DNA of 64,000 nucleotides from Bacteroidia bacterium. GTDB lineage: Bacteria; Bacteroidota; Bacteroidia; Flavobacteriales; Flavobacteriaceae. The position numbers were made by a program, and so were the translations under genes. Every line of letters begins with the position of its first letter. The stretch's first letter is position 1. The stretch is taken from the NCBI GenBank assembly GCA_030427585.1, contig JAUIBW010000025.1, forward strand, positions 1 through 64,000, given 5' to 3'. Positions 18,117-28,244 of the stretch are shown here, one piece after another. The notes under the pieces were generated by a model. That model saw only the letters and a program-made list of their open reading frames with translations. It did not search any database and was not told the DNA's origin.

Positions 18117-18842
18117 ATGAAATCTCTTAAAACTATTTTTTTAACAATTTTAGCTATTTTTTGCCTTGTGGTAGTGCAAGGACAAGTGAAAATCAGTCAG
18201 GGTGTTACTTCTCCAAATGATTGGGTTAATTATAACACTACAGGAATTTATGTAGATGTAAATACTGCAGCCTGCGGTTTTAAAACTACTCCTCACTATT
18301 TGGTAACCCTAGAGTCTATTAGTAATAAGGGGTATCATTGGTATGTATCAGGAACCTCATCTATTTATAATGCTACGCCTACAGGATTTAGGATATATCT
18401 AAGATGGACAGATGCACCCTCAGACTTGCCTACGGTTGGATCACTTAATTTTCCAAACCCGTTAAGAGTAAGTACAGCAAAGGACAGAGAATGGGTAATT
18501 AGATGGACCGGAATAGAAATGGAGGATTGTAGTAAATCTGCAACAGGAAGTTCTACCGGGGAAATATTGTCTGGAGCCAAGCCTGAAGAAAATAAAATGT
18601 CTTTAGAATCGGGTACACCCAACATTAATAGCCTGAAGGTATTTCCTAATCCGGGGAAAGAAAGAGTAGTAATCCAATATTCTGGTTTTATCAAAAAGAG
18701 TGAAATTTATGATCTAAACTCTAGATTATTAGGTGTTTCTACTACTAACTCTATTAACATTAAAAAATTACCAAAAGGAAACTATATAATAAAGGTATAT
18801 ATAGAGGACGATAAGATAATTACTAAACAATTTGTAAAATAA
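18117..18842 (+). CDS. Secreted protein with type IX sorting domain
   Basis: Signal peptide MKSLKTIFLTILAIFCLVVV, cleaved near QGQ. A single domain covers about residues 25-145, with aromatic and Gly-rich strands (PHYLVTLESISNKGYHWYVSG; GFRIYLRWTDAP) and two cysteines. It is followed by a C-terminal type A sorting domain (about 165-241: LKVFPNPGKERVVIQYSG ... GNYIIKVYIEDDKIITKQFVK). It is therefore exported through the outer membrane by the type IX system. I do not recognise the central domain; its beta-rich look and position after the starch genes would suit a binding or adhesion role, but that is a guess. A terminator follows at 18885. Confidence 0.8.
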   Translation: MKSLKTIFLTILAIFCLVVVQGQVKISQGVTSPNDWVNYNTTGIYVDVNTAACGFKTTPHYLVTLESISNKGYHWYVSGTSSIYNATPTGFRIYLRWTDAPSDLPTVGSLNFPNPLRVSTAKDREWVIRWTGIEMEDCSKSATGSSTGEILSGAKPEENKMSLESGTPNINSLKVFPNPGKERVVIQYSGFIKKSEIYDLNSRLLGVSTTNSINIKKLPKGNYIIKVYIEDDKIITKQFVK

Positions 18843-18884
18843 TTCTCGAGAGGTAATATTTAAAATTAGTAGTGTTAATTTACA

Positions 18885-18914
18885 AAAAACGACTTGCTAT
18901 TGTGGGTCGTTTTT
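18885..18914 (+). terminator. Intrinsic terminator
   Basis: AAAAACGAC (18885-18893) pairs with GTCGTTTTT (18906-18914) around a 12-nt loop, followed by more T-rich sequence. It terminates the secreted-protein gene. Confidence 0.8.
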
Positions 18915-19016
18915 ACTTTTTTACAATACTAAGCACATTAATTTATTTTAATGTAATGTAGGAATATGTGTTAAGATAGTATATTTTTTGTCAGTAAAAG
19001 TTGAATTTATTAACCG

Positions 19017-19026
19017 AAAACGTTTT
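19017..19026. promoter_or_regulatory. Possible LacI-type half-conserved operator before pfkA
   Basis: AAAACGTTTT is a perfect palindrome, flanked as CCGAAAACGTTTTAG. Its AAACGTTT core is the same as that of the operator at 8485-8500. It lies about 50 bp upstream of pfkA. It could place glycolysis under the same sugar-responsive regulator, but the outer bases differ from the sus operator. Confidence 0.35.
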
Positions 19027-19064
19027 AGTTTTTGGGCAAATTAGGTTATTACTATCAATAACGA

Positions 19065-19072
19065 TAGATTTG
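19065..19072 (+). promoter_or_regulatory. TAGATTTG box immediately before pfkA
   Basis: Matches TAnnTTTG and ends only five bases before the pfkA ATG. If used, the transcript would begin at or next to the start codon (leaderless). No good -33 element is seen, so it may be chance. Confidence 0.25.
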
Positions 19073-19077
19073 GCTCA

Positions 19078-20064
19078 ATGACAAAAAAAGTTAAAAATAT
19101 AGCCGTATTAACTTCGGGAGGAGATGCTCCCGGAATGAATGCAGCAATCCGTGCTGTAGTTCGGGCGTGTAGTTATTATAATGTAAAATGTTTTGGTATT
19201 TATAAAGGATATGAAGGCCTTATTAATAATGAAATCGAAGAATTAAATGCCCGATCTGTTCGTAATATTATAAATAAAGGAGGGACTTTTCTTAAATCTG
19301 CCCGTTCAAAAGAATTTAGAACTATAGAAGGTAGGCAAAAAGCATTTGAAAACCTGGTTAGAAATAACATTGATGCACTTGTTGTCATTGGTGGTGATGG
19401 AAGTTTTACAGGAGCTTTAAAATTATCAGAAGAGTTTAATTTTCCGGTAGTAGGTATCCCGGGTACTATCGATAATGATATTAACGGTACAGATTATACA
19501 ATAGGATACGATACCGCCTTAAATACAGTAGTAGAGGCAATCGATAAGATTAGAGATACAGCAAGTTCTCATAATCGATTGTTTTTAATCGAAGTAATGG
19601 GACGCGATGCAGGAGATATCGCTTTAAACGCAGGGATTGGAGCAGGAGCAGAGGAAATTTTAATTCCCGAAGAAGATATGGGAGTAGAACGACTTATAGA
19701 ATCACTAAGAAAAAGTAAGAAAACCGGAAAAACCTCTAGTATCATTGTAGTAGCAGAAGGAGATAAATCAGGGAAGAATATTTTTGAACTAGGAGAATAT
19801 GTCGAAGAAAATCTTAATGACTATGAAGTAAGAGTATCTGTATTAGGGCATATTCAACGAGGTGGACCGCCAAGTTGCTATGATCGTGTATTAGCCAGTA
19901 AACTTGGAGTAGGAGCTGTAGAAGCATTATTAGATGGTAAAAGTGAGGTTATGATCGGGATTGTTCATAAGGTAGTTACTATTGTACCTCTTAAAACAGC
20001 ATTAGATAAAAGACCGCATAAACATGATGGATTAATAAAAGTAGCAGATATCACTTCTGTATAA
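19078..20064 (+). CDS. pfkA: ATP-dependent 6-phosphofructokinase
   Basis: Glycolytic enzyme phosphorylating fructose 6-phosphate. The nucleotide-binding start LTSGGDAPGMNAAIRAVVRA, the GGDGSF motif near residue 103 and the catalytic PGTIDNDI near 126-133 are all present, together with EVMGRDAGDIAL and the C-terminal HIQRGGPPSCYDR. The GGDGS form with Gly after the Asp indicates ATP rather than pyrophosphate use. The 328-residue length fits bacterial PfkA. It is followed after 58 bp by gapA, with which it probably forms an operon. Confidence 0.97.
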   Translation: MTKKVKNIAVLTSGGDAPGMNAAIRAVVRACSYYNVKCFGIYKGYEGLINNEIEELNARSVRNIINKGGTFLKSARSKEFRTIEGRQKAFENLVRNNIDALVVIGGDGSFTGALKLSEEFNFPVVGIPGTIDNDINGTDYTIGYDTALNTVVEAIDKIRDTASSHNRLFLIEVMGRDAGDIALNAGIGAGAEEILIPEEDMGVERLIESLRKSKKTGKTSSIIVVAEGDKSGKNIFELGEYVEENLNDYEVRVSVLGHIQRGGPPSCYDRVLASKLGVGAVEALLDGKSEVMIGIVHKVVTIVPLKTALDKRPHKHDGLIKVADITSV

Positions 20065-20095
20065 TTTTTGAATAGTATAACCACAGTCAGTATAA

Positions 20096-21124
<1,029 letters not shown>

Positions 21125-21175
21125 AATATTGTATAACACCCATTGTGCATTTTGAGCTAAAACATTTTTCAAAAT

Positions 21176-21340
21176 GTCAGTTCGAGTGATTTTTTGATAA
21201 AAAAAATTGTACTTCGACAAGGCCTGTCCCGAGTTTATCAAAGGGCTCTGTAGAGCTATTGAGAACCCATTTAAAGGTTAAAATTCTTATTCTCGATACG
21301 ATTTTTACTCATTTTAATCGTAAAATTCACTCGAATTGAC
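21176..21340. repeat. Full-length 165-bp palindromic repeat element
   Basis: Terminal repeats GTCAGTTCGAGTG (21176-21188) and CACTCGAATTGAC (21328-21340) pair at 12 of 13 positions. The interior holds CTTCGACAAGGCCTGTCCCG and TTCTCGATACGATTTTTA, both recurring elsewhere in the window. A nearly equal-sized element with the same ends is at 48537-48703. No gene is inside. It fills most of the 404-bp gap between gapA and the next gene; the rest of the gap shows nothing recognisable. Confidence 0.8.
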
Positions 21341-21528
21341 AGAATTTTATCAAAATGCAGAACGGGTTATATAACATATAAAGTGTAGTATTAGTTATCT
21401 AAGCGTAATCAAAAGATAGTAATTAGAATTAATAGTTCTCGATTACGCTTAAGATGATGGCGTATGAAATTCAAGAGAATAAATGTTAGTGTTTATTCTA
21501 TTTGCTAACCACATAACAAATTTTTAAA

Positions 21529-22395
21529 ATGATTTTATTAGCTGATGGCGGTTCTACTAAATGCGATTGGATTCTTCTGGATGATGTGGGAGAAATCGTC
21601 TTTAAAACTCGAACAGAAGGATTAAACCCTGCTGTATTCGAGAAATCTCTCCTGGTGGAAAGAGTTAAAAAAAATGATAAACTTTCTTCTTATCGAGATA
21701 AAATTGATACGCTTCATTTCTATGGAGCAGGATGTGGTACTATAAAACCAGCAGTAATGTTAAAAAAAGTCTTTGAAGATTTTTTTGTTGGCGCAGAAGT
21801 TATCGTTAAAGAGGATATAGTTGCAGCAGTGTATGCCGCTACAACAGAACCAGGAATCATATGTATTCTGGGAACAGGGTCTAATAGTTGCTACTTTGAT
21901 GGTAAAGATATCCATATGTCTGTAGATTCTCTGGGATATATTCTTATGGATGAGGCTAGTGGAAATCACTTTGGAAAAAAACTGATACGTGATTATTACT
22001 ATAAAAGAATGCCTCCCGAAATAGCATCAGAGTTCGAAAAACGTTTTGATCTTTCTTCAGATTCGATTAAAGAAAATTTATATAAAAAAGAAAACCCTAA
22101 TACATACTTAGCTTCTTTTGCAGAATTTATTTTTACCAGTGAGCGCAACGGTTATTTCTATAAAATTATTACCGAAGGTATTCAGGAGTTTATAGAGACC
22201 AGAGTATTGTGTTTTCCAGAATCGCAACATGTACCTATACATTTTATAGGTTCGATAGCTCATTTTAGTGAAGATATTATAAGAGCCGCAGTCTGGCCAT
22301 ATCACCTAAAAGTTGGTAATATCGTAAGAAGACCAATTGATGGGATTATTGATTACTATCGCAATGAAATCATCAAAAAAAAAACTAAAATTTGA
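21529..22395 (+). CDS. BadF/BadG-type N-acetylglucosamine kinase-like protein
   Basis: ASKHA-fold sugar kinase. The phosphate-1 motif LLADGGSTKCDWILLD starts the protein, with GAGCGTI and the phosphate-2/adenosine segments ILGTGSNSCYFDG and SLGYILMDEASGNHFG following. The 288-residue length fits the BadF/BadG/BcrA/BcrD ATPase family, which includes eukaryote-type N-acetylglucosamine kinase. It stands behind pfkA-gapA, a common flavobacterial arrangement, suggesting that it feeds a hexose or amino-sugar phosphate into glycolysis. The substrate is not certain. It converges with the next gene with only 12 bp between stop codons. Confidence 0.8.
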   Translation: MILLADGGSTKCDWILLDDVGEIVFKTRTEGLNPAVFEKSLLVERVKKNDKLSSYRDKIDTLHFYGAGCGTIKPAVMLKKVFEDFFVGAEVIVKEDIVAAVYAATTEPGIICILGTGSNSCYFDGKDIHMSVDSLGYILMDEASGNHFGKKLIRDYYYKRMPPEIASEFEKRFDLSSDSIKENLYKKENPNTYLASFAEFIFTSERNGYFYKIITEGIQEFIETRVLCFPESQHVPIHFIGSIAHFSEDIIRAAVWPYHLKVGNIVRRPIDGIIDYYRNEIIKKKTKI

Positions 22396-22407
22396 TACAT
22401 ATATAGG

Positions 22408-23001
22408 TCAGGAATCTTTACTAAATGCTTGTTTAATTAAATCGAAAGCTCTTTCTGAATAGGAAAGTTGTAGTGCAGCTTCGTGGCCTTTTTCAGACAT
22501 TTTACGCCAGGTTTTTTGTAGGATGTCAATTACTTTTTGGTCGGTGTGTTTTGTTAAGAAATCTTCATAATAAAAATTAAGAAAAACTAGACAGATCACG
22601 TCTTCTAAAGTTTGCGTATCCTTGTCTTTTTTTAATTTTTTCTTTTGAATCAAAAAAGATACCCGGTTAATCGTTTCTATATCATATCCAACCTCTTCGA
22701 GAATTTCTGAGGCTTTTAATGCATGAAACTTTTTTAGTTCTTCTCTCCATTTTAAATATCCTATGCGATCCATTGCGTAATTTTTGCGAGGGATTTCCCA
22801 CCTGCAAATATGCTGTGATCGTGCAGCAAGTTTAAGAGCTTCGGGGGCATTTGGTTCAAACTTTTCAATAGTATTTGTCATTCGTTGCCCATAGATTAAT
22901 TCTTTGGGAACAAATTCATCATTTACTTTTTCCTTATTAGGGTCTTCTGCATTTGCTTTATCAATACTAATGTAGGCTTTTGCAAGTTTGTCTACAGACA
23001 T
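22408..23001 (-). CDS. DUF4202 family protein
   Basis: Soluble helical protein of 197 residues matching my recollection of the DUF4202 family. Characteristic stretches are LVYGQRM-like LIYGQRMTNTIEKF, AARSQHICRWEIPR, YLKWREELKKFHA and ICLVFLNFYYEDF. The conserved His and Glu/Asp residues (SQHI, FHA, YYEDF) suggest an HD-like metal site, but no activity is established. It is encoded alone, convergent with the sugar kinase. Confidence 0.75.
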   Translation of the reverse strand: MSVDKLAKAYISIDKANAEDPNKEKVNDEFVPKELIYGQRMTNTIEKFEPNAPEALKLAARSQHICRWEIPRKNYAMDRIGYLKWREELKKFHALKASEILEEVGYDIETINRVSFLIQKKKLKKDKDTQTLEDVICLVFLNFYYEDFLTKHTDQKVIDILQKTWRKMSEKGHEAALQLSYSERAFDLIKQAFSKDS

Positions 23002-23258
23002 ATAGGATTACTTTTTTAGTGTAGTAACAAATTTAAAGTATTTGTAGTAAGTAATAGCATTTAGATTTTTTAAAAATTGATAAATCATTAAGATTGTATT
23101 AGAACGTATAACTTAAAGTGTGAGATAAAATTGTTAATACTTATGTGAAAAAGTATTCTACTTCTTTATTTTTTTGAGTAGGTTTTAAACTTATTTTTAC
23201 CTTCGAGCTTTATGAGGTTGTACCATCATAACATTTTGCTCGAAAAATAAATTATCGT

Positions 23259-23447
23259 ATGACAGAGTATGTACTTTTAACAGATGACCAAAGTTATTTT
23301 GTTGAATATCTTATCGGCGAATTGGTATTATCTAACAGTATTAGTGAGGCGATGAAATTTAACGATGAGCATCTTGCGCTAAGATTTAAGCAAATGCTAC
23401 ATAATTCTTGTGAGTTAGTCACTAGTGTAAATACATATATTGGGTGA
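23259..23447 (+). CDS. Small acidic hypothetical protein, 62 residues
   Basis: Starts MTEYVLLTDDQSYFVEYLIG. It is soluble, with a helical profile and two cysteine-flanking segments near the end (MLHNSCELVTSVNTYIG). Upstream are 250 bp of AT-rich DNA with room for its own promoter, and the start follows an A-rich stretch. The gene converges with the peptidase-like gene, only 6 bp apart. The ordered composition and tight fit between neighbours suggest a real gene. I do not recognise the family. Confidence 0.5.
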   Translation: MTEYVLLTDDQSYFVEYLIGELVLSNSISEAMKFNDEHLALRFKQMLHNSCELVTSVNTYIG

Positions 23448-23453
23448 TTTTAC

Positions 23454-24908
23454 TTATCCCCGGATCAATTTTAAAACGTAGTCCAGGTCAGGATCTCTGC
23501 CAGAGATTAAATCATCGATAGACAATATAGTTTGCCTGTCTGGAAGAACGCCAGAACCTTTAGGAACTCTTTTGTTTATTACATAGTGGTTAATTTTTTC
23601 CATGTACATTACCATAAGTATTTTAGAATTAGGAAATTCGTAATATACGGGAAACTCTCCATTAGAAAAGTAATATCCACCACCGGTTTCCTCTCCTACC
23701 AAAATAATATTAGGATCATTTTTAGCATTTAAAGCAAAGGTAGATGCGGCAGAAAAAGTTGTTCCACTCACAAGCACATATATATTTCCTCGAAATCTAT
23801 TTTTATCAGGAACCATAAGAGCTTCCATATCATCAAAAACCAGTTTCCATCCATCATATATAGGATGGTTGTAAAACTTATCTTTTAAAAAATGTTTTTC
23901 GCTAAGGTAAGTTTTGGTAACATGTTTTCGCTCCGGAACAGTAAGTGAAGCCACATACTCACTAGTGATCTGTTTAAATACACTATTGGTGATGAATGAG
24001 AATAAATGCACTGCATTAGATCTAAAACCTCCATCATTTTGTCGAACATCAACAATAAGATTACTAATTTTCTTTTTATTAATTTCTTTGAAAATTTTTG
24101 TCAAATTAGATTTGAAAATTCGAGGGTCTCCTCTAAATGAATTGACTACTATAACAGCTGTACTTAAGTCTTCTTTGTAATATACATAGGGACTTTTATT
24201 GTTAATAAATGTATCAAAGTAGTCAAAGCCATTTTCTTGGTTGTAATATGAAGCAAAATAGGAATTACGCTTGGTGTTTCTAAGTCTTACGTTTACAAAA
24301 GATTCTGCTGGTAAGATTTTATTTTTTTCTGTTCCGTCTGGTTCTGTATAATCGATACTAAATTTTTTCTCAATACCATATTCATATGCCAAGTATAATC
24401 CGAATTTCAATTCTATTTCTCTATATTTTCGAGTAAGATTATATCCATCACTTGGTACATATTTCTTTAGGTCATGTAAAATTTCATAAGCTTTTTTTCC
24501 ATTGATTTGATTAATTTTTGAACCTACCGGGATATCAAAATCATTGGTATCGGTATAGAACTCTGTATGTATTAATTTAAGAATCAAAGGGAAATAATAT
24601 TGATCTGTTTTTATGGTATTAGGGGCAAAAAATGAAAGATGTCCATCTTTTATTTTATCAGAAACATCAAGCATGTTTTGATATAATTTTATATCAGAAT
24701 CTGTTGTTGTTAAAGATTCTTTTGTAACCTCAAAAATATACTCTAACGAATCTTGATCAATATATTCATATAAACTGGGGTGTCCTTTTTTAAGGATATT
24801 TTCAAAAATTCTAAAATCTTCTCTAACAGCAAGAGAATCCATGTGTTTTTGTGCATAAACTATGCAAGTGAGTGTGTAAAAAATTACAAAACACTGTATT
24901 TTTTTCAT
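23454..24908 (-). CDS. S41-family peptidase-like exported protein
   Basis: Signal peptide to about residue 19 (YTLTCIVYAQ). The N-terminal helical part contains the KDGHLSF motif (88-93) seen in tail-specific/interphotoreceptor retinoid-binding-type S41 proteins. A PDZ-like segment follows at about 110-150 (VGSKINQINGKKAYEIL). The catalytic domain has NLIVDVRQNDGG (284-294), the probable nucleophile Ser386 in SGTTFSAAS, and GEETGGGYYFSNG. It is a likely periplasmic protease, though some family members are inactive. No operon partners; a lysine equivalent to the catalytic base was not identified with confidence. Confidence 0.78.
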   Translation of the reverse strand: MKKIQCFVIFYTLTCIVYAQKHMDSLAVREDFRIFENILKKGHPSLYEYIDQDSLEYIFEVTKESLTTTDSDIKLYQNMLDVSDKIKDGHLSFFAPNTIKTDQYYFPLILKLIHTEFYTDTNDFDIPVGSKINQINGKKAYEILHDLKKYVPSDGYNLTRKYREIELKFGLYLAYEYGIEKKFSIDYTEPDGTEKNKILPAESFVNVRLRNTKRNSYFASYYNQENGFDYFDTFINNKSPYVYYKEDLSTAVIVVNSFRGDPRIFKSNLTKIFKEINKKKISNLIVDVRQNDGGFRSNAVHLFSFITNSVFKQITSEYVASLTVPERKHVTKTYLSEKHFLKDKFYNHPIYDGWKLVFDDMEALMVPDKNRFRGNIYVLVSGTTFSAASTFALNAKNDPNIILVGEETGGGYYFSNGEFPVYYEFPNSKILMVMYMEKINHYVINKRVPKGSGVLPDRQTILSIDDLISGRDPDLDYVLKLIRG

Positions 24909-25126
24909 TAGATGATTTTACTATATAACTTAATTGACTGCTTTAGATTACTTATTGTTGCAATCTTTTTGTTTTCCCAGGTGTAAAAATAATAAAATTG
25001 TTGCGTGAATTTTATGTATTACTAGATTTAATACTATGAATTCAGCTTGAGTAATGATTTTGCCTGTAAAAGCCAAAATTTTTGACTTAAAACCACTACT
25101 CAGGATGGCTTCTATAAGTTTAATAA

Positions 25127-25155
25127 AAAAAGAGTATGAAAAACATACTCTTTTT
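25127..25155. terminator. Bidirectional-looking terminator
   Basis: AAAAAGAGTATG (25127-25138) and CATACTCTTTTT (25144-25155) form a perfect 12-bp stem around AAAAA, with A and T runs on the outer sides. It ends the leftward gene starting at 26483. Confidence 0.85.
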
Positions 25156-25178
25156 AGATTGTAAATTGTTCTGTTTTT

Positions 25179-26483
25179 TTAGTTTAATTTTCGCAGTTGT
25201 CGTTTTATTTTTTTAATTGCTGATTCTATAGATTTTTCGGGCTCTATAACATTATATTCACCCCAGAATACAGGATCAGAGAACCCAGATGCTTCATCGC
25301 TAATTACCACAGAAGATTTTAATTGATCTCTTGGCTTAACTGTTTCATTATTAATATTCTTTTTCCAATCGGTCACCGCCATTTCTACATTTAATTTATA
25401 GACCGAATTAAACAACTTCTTCTTCCAGTTAATTTTTACGACAAGATCAATTTTTCCATAACCATAATACCATTTTCCATCTTTTTGACGATAATCAATG
25501 GTATAAGATGCCTGGGTAGGGTATACTTTTGCTTTTTTTGGTTTTTTTCTAACAAACATTTTACTAACCTCTTCCTTGTTTTCCATATTAAGGCTAAAGA
25601 CCGCTTTGGTCATTGCCAACGTTTCGGCATCAATGTATAATTTTCCATAATACAGGGGTTCTTTTATGTATGGACGTTGTTTAAAATCTAAGACATAAAT
25701 ATATTGATCATGAATTTTTGTGGATTTATCAAAACTAAAAATATAAGTATCGGTCATGTTTTCTGTAAAAAGAATCTCAGGATTTTTCATCACATCAATA
25801 TAAAGTGTACTGGTAGGTCCTCCTTGTAATTTTAATGTTAATGTGTCTAATTTTTTATAGTCAGCACTTTTTCGAGCTTTAAAAAGCTTAATGATATCTG
25901 TTTTTGTAGACTCATAAGGGTTTTTATAGACATCTACTACAGCTTCAGAAAGTGATACATAGCTTCTGCGTTTTTTGATAGTTTCTCGATAAAAAGCAGT
26001 CATAATACTATTCTCGTTAAGATAATTGCTTCCTTTTCTTTTTATTACTTCACGTATAAGAGCATTTGGGTCCTTTGGGTCAATATTAACTTCGGATAAT
26101 TCAGTAACAGAGATATCGAGTTTTATTTTTAATTCCTTTCCATTAAATTTTGATAACATAATCACTTTATCTCTATATCCAAGATAAGAGGCTGTTATTT
26201 TACCATCAGCCATATCTTTAGGGACTTTTAACGAAAATTTTCCCTCATCATTTGTAACCGTAGAAATATTAGTTTCATTTACAGCAATAGATGCAGATAC
26301 CAAGGGGCGATTATTCTCATTATCGAGTATATATCCTTTGTACTCATTATAATTGGTGTTATCTTGATTACTATCCTGAAAATAAGTGAATGCTTGTATG
26401 TGAGCAGAATATGATATAGTTAACAAAATAAACAATAGAAAGGTTATATACCTATTGCGAAAAAAAATATTTTTTTTATCCAT
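25179..26483 (-). CDS. Envelope protein with carboxypeptidase-regulatory-like domain
   Basis: A 434-residue exported protein. A hydrophobic segment at residues 10-30 (YITFLLFILLTISYSAHIQA) acts as signal. Residues 45-130 are a carboxypeptidase-regulatory-like beta domain (YKGYILDNENNRPLVSASIAVNE; GKFSLKVPKDMADGKI). The C-terminal part matches a Bacteroidota family with the pattern AFYRETIKKRRSYVSLSEAVVDVYK and lipoprotein-sorting-like strands (GKLYIDAETLAMTKAVFSLN). Such proteins probably sit in the periplasm or outer membrane. The function is unknown and there are no operon partners. Confidence 0.7.
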   Translation of the reverse strand: MDKKNIFFRNRYITFLLFILLTISYSAHIQAFTYFQDSNQDNTNYNEYKGYILDNENNRPLVSASIAVNETNISTVTNDEGKFSLKVPKDMADGKITASYLGYRDKVIMLSKFNGKELKIKLDISVTELSEVNIDPKDPNALIREVIKRKGSNYLNENSIMTAFYRETIKKRRSYVSLSEAVVDVYKNPYESTKTDIIKLFKARKSADYKKLDTLTLKLQGGPTSTLYIDVMKNPEILFTENMTDTYIFSFDKSTKIHDQYIYVLDFKQRPYIKEPLYYGKLYIDAETLAMTKAVFSLNMENKEEVSKMFVRKKPKKAKVYPTQASYTIDYRQKDGKWYYGYGKIDLVVKINWKKKLFNSVYKLNVEMAVTDWKKNINNETVKPRDQLKSSVVISDEASGFSDPVFWGEYNVIEPEKSIESAIKKIKRQLRKLN

Positions 26484-26622
26484 AGCTCAAGTTTTTTTGG
26501 TTGTAAATTCTATATTAAAGAGCTTAATCCTACATTACAAGGTAAGAAATTTACCGAAGAAATTTGATGTCAATACGTTAAAACAGTAGCTTTTTTTAAA
26601 TTTTGAATTGCTTTAAATAGTA

Positions 26623-28029
26623 TTAATGATATCCGTAATGATCTCCGAACCAGTTTTTGAGTTTAATATTCAAAATTTCTGTGGTAAAGGGCTTAGTAAT
26701 ATAATCATCCAAGCCTTTGGCAATAAAACGCTCTGCGTCACCGGGTAAGGCATTAGAAGTTAATGCAATTATCGGGGGAACTTTTTTGTAATTTTTGCGG
26801 ATCAGTTCACAGGTTTGAACGCCATCAAGCTCGGGTAGATTGATATCCATTAAAATAAGATCATAAGTCCCTTCTTTAAACATATCGAATGCTTGTCTAC
26901 CATTTTTTGCTATATCTGCTGTACAACCCAGGTATTTTAGGATTTGTTTGGATACCAGTATATTGGTTTCAGAATCTTCTACTAGTAATACATGTAAATC
27001 ATATTTGTATTTTTTTACGCGTGTAGGTACTGCATTTTCTTTTACCAATACTGATGTATCAATGATATTTGTTTTAAAAGTAAACCAAAAATTACTGCCT
27101 TTTCCGAGTTCACTCTTTACACCAAGTTTTCCTCCCATTAGATCAACTAACTTTTTGCATATATAGAGTCCTAGTCCACTTCCTTGTCCCGAGAGAATTG
27201 ATGCTTCGTTAAATTGACTGAAACGACTAAAAAGTGCTTCCTGATCTTTTTTGCCAATACCAATACCAGAGTCGATCACTTCTACTTTGATCGTTAAATA
27301 ATCATTTTTTTGAGATACTGTAGAAACCTGTATATGTATCTCTCCGTCATTAGTAAATTTTATAGCATTACCAATAAGATTAGAAATTACCTGAGTTAGA
27401 CGATTACCATCTGCCATTATATTTTTGGGTAAATCATCAGGATATTTTGGAATTAAATTAATTTCTTTAGCTGTGGCGGTGGCCAAAAAGAGATCTACAT
27501 TTTGATGGATTAACTTTTTAAAATTAATAGGAGTAGGGGATAAACTAAATTTTCCTTCTTCCATTTTTGATAGATCTAAAATTTGGTTTAAGATTTCTAA
27601 TAAATTATGTGAAGATTGATGAATTGTGGTAACATACTCTTTCTGAAGATCATTGAGTTCTGTAGTATTAAAAAGCAAATCAATCATACCAATAACTCCA
27701 ACCATAGGAGTTCTGATTTCATGACTCATATTGGCAAGAAATTCTTGCTTAAATTTTGAGGCCTTTAAAATTTGTTGATTTTTTTCTTTTAATTTGTCTA
27801 GATTTCTACCTCCAAACATAGCGAATAGGCCTAGAAATAAAGGAGCAGTATCTATAATATAATGAATAGGAAAATTTCTTTGTACATAAGCTATAGATTG
27901 CAATGAGAATTCAAGATCAAGCCTGGTAATATCAATACTTGTGGCGAGAATAGGGAATGCAAACCCAAAAATTATCCCATAAAAAGTATATCTAGCAGCT
28001 TCAGATTTGAACCATGATATTCGTGCCAT
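26623..28029 (-). CDS. Hybrid sensor histidine kinase with C-terminal receiver
   Basis: Membrane signalling kinase. Two hydrophobic segments (about residues 13-30 and 58-73) stand in for a sensor domain; there is no PAS or periplasmic module. A short coiled stretch leads to HisKA with the phosphoacceptor His103 in MSHEIRTP. The ATPase domain follows (VISNLIGNAIKFTNDGEI; VIDSGIGIGKKD; GSGLGLYICKKLV). The receiver domain (about 345-460) begins LLVEDSETNILV and has the phosphorylated Asp in LILMDINLPELDG and the KPF motif. It needs a phosphotransfer partner that is not encoded nearby. The orphan status and minimal sensor are notable; the stimulus is unknown. Confidence 0.92.
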   Translation of the reverse strand: MARISWFKSEAARYTFYGIIFGFAFPILATSIDITRLDLEFSLQSIAYVQRNFPIHYIIDTAPLFLGLFAMFGGRNLDKLKEKNQQILKASKFKQEFLANMSHEIRTPMVGVIGMIDLLFNTTELNDLQKEYVTTIHQSSHNLLEILNQILDLSKMEEGKFSLSPTPINFKKLIHQNVDLFLATATAKEINLIPKYPDDLPKNIMADGNRLTQVISNLIGNAIKFTNDGEIHIQVSTVSQKNDYLTIKVEVIDSGIGIGKKDQEALFSRFSQFNEASILSGQGSGLGLYICKKLVDLMGGKLGVKSELGKGSNFWFTFKTNIIDTSVLVKENAVPTRVKKYKYDLHVLLVEDSETNILVSKQILKYLGCTADIAKNGRQAFDMFKEGTYDLILMDINLPELDGVQTCELIRKNYKKVPPIIALTSNALPGDAERFIAKGLDDYITKPFTTEILNIKLKNWFGDHYGYH

Positions 28030-28189
28030 AATAGTTATTTTGGTTGAGCTCTTACGTTCTTTATTATTTAAAAAACTGGCAATATTAGGGGAAGCTTAGA
28101 GAGAATAATTGCTAAATATAGTTTTTTTTTGAAATATTAAGCAATGTTTTTAAGGATTTATATAACAAGGAATTAGAGTATTCTTAAAA

Positions 28190-28221
28190 AAAATCCACGA
28201 CAGGAGATTGCCGTGGATTTT
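28190..28221 (-). terminator. Intrinsic terminator
   Basis: AAAATCCACG (28190-28199) and CGTGGATTTT (28212-28221) form a perfect 10-bp stem with a 12-nt loop. On the minus strand a T run follows (complement of the A run at 28186-28193). It ends the gene starting at 28778. Confidence 0.85.
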
Positions 28222-28244
28222 AAACCTTACTTTTAATGATTAAA

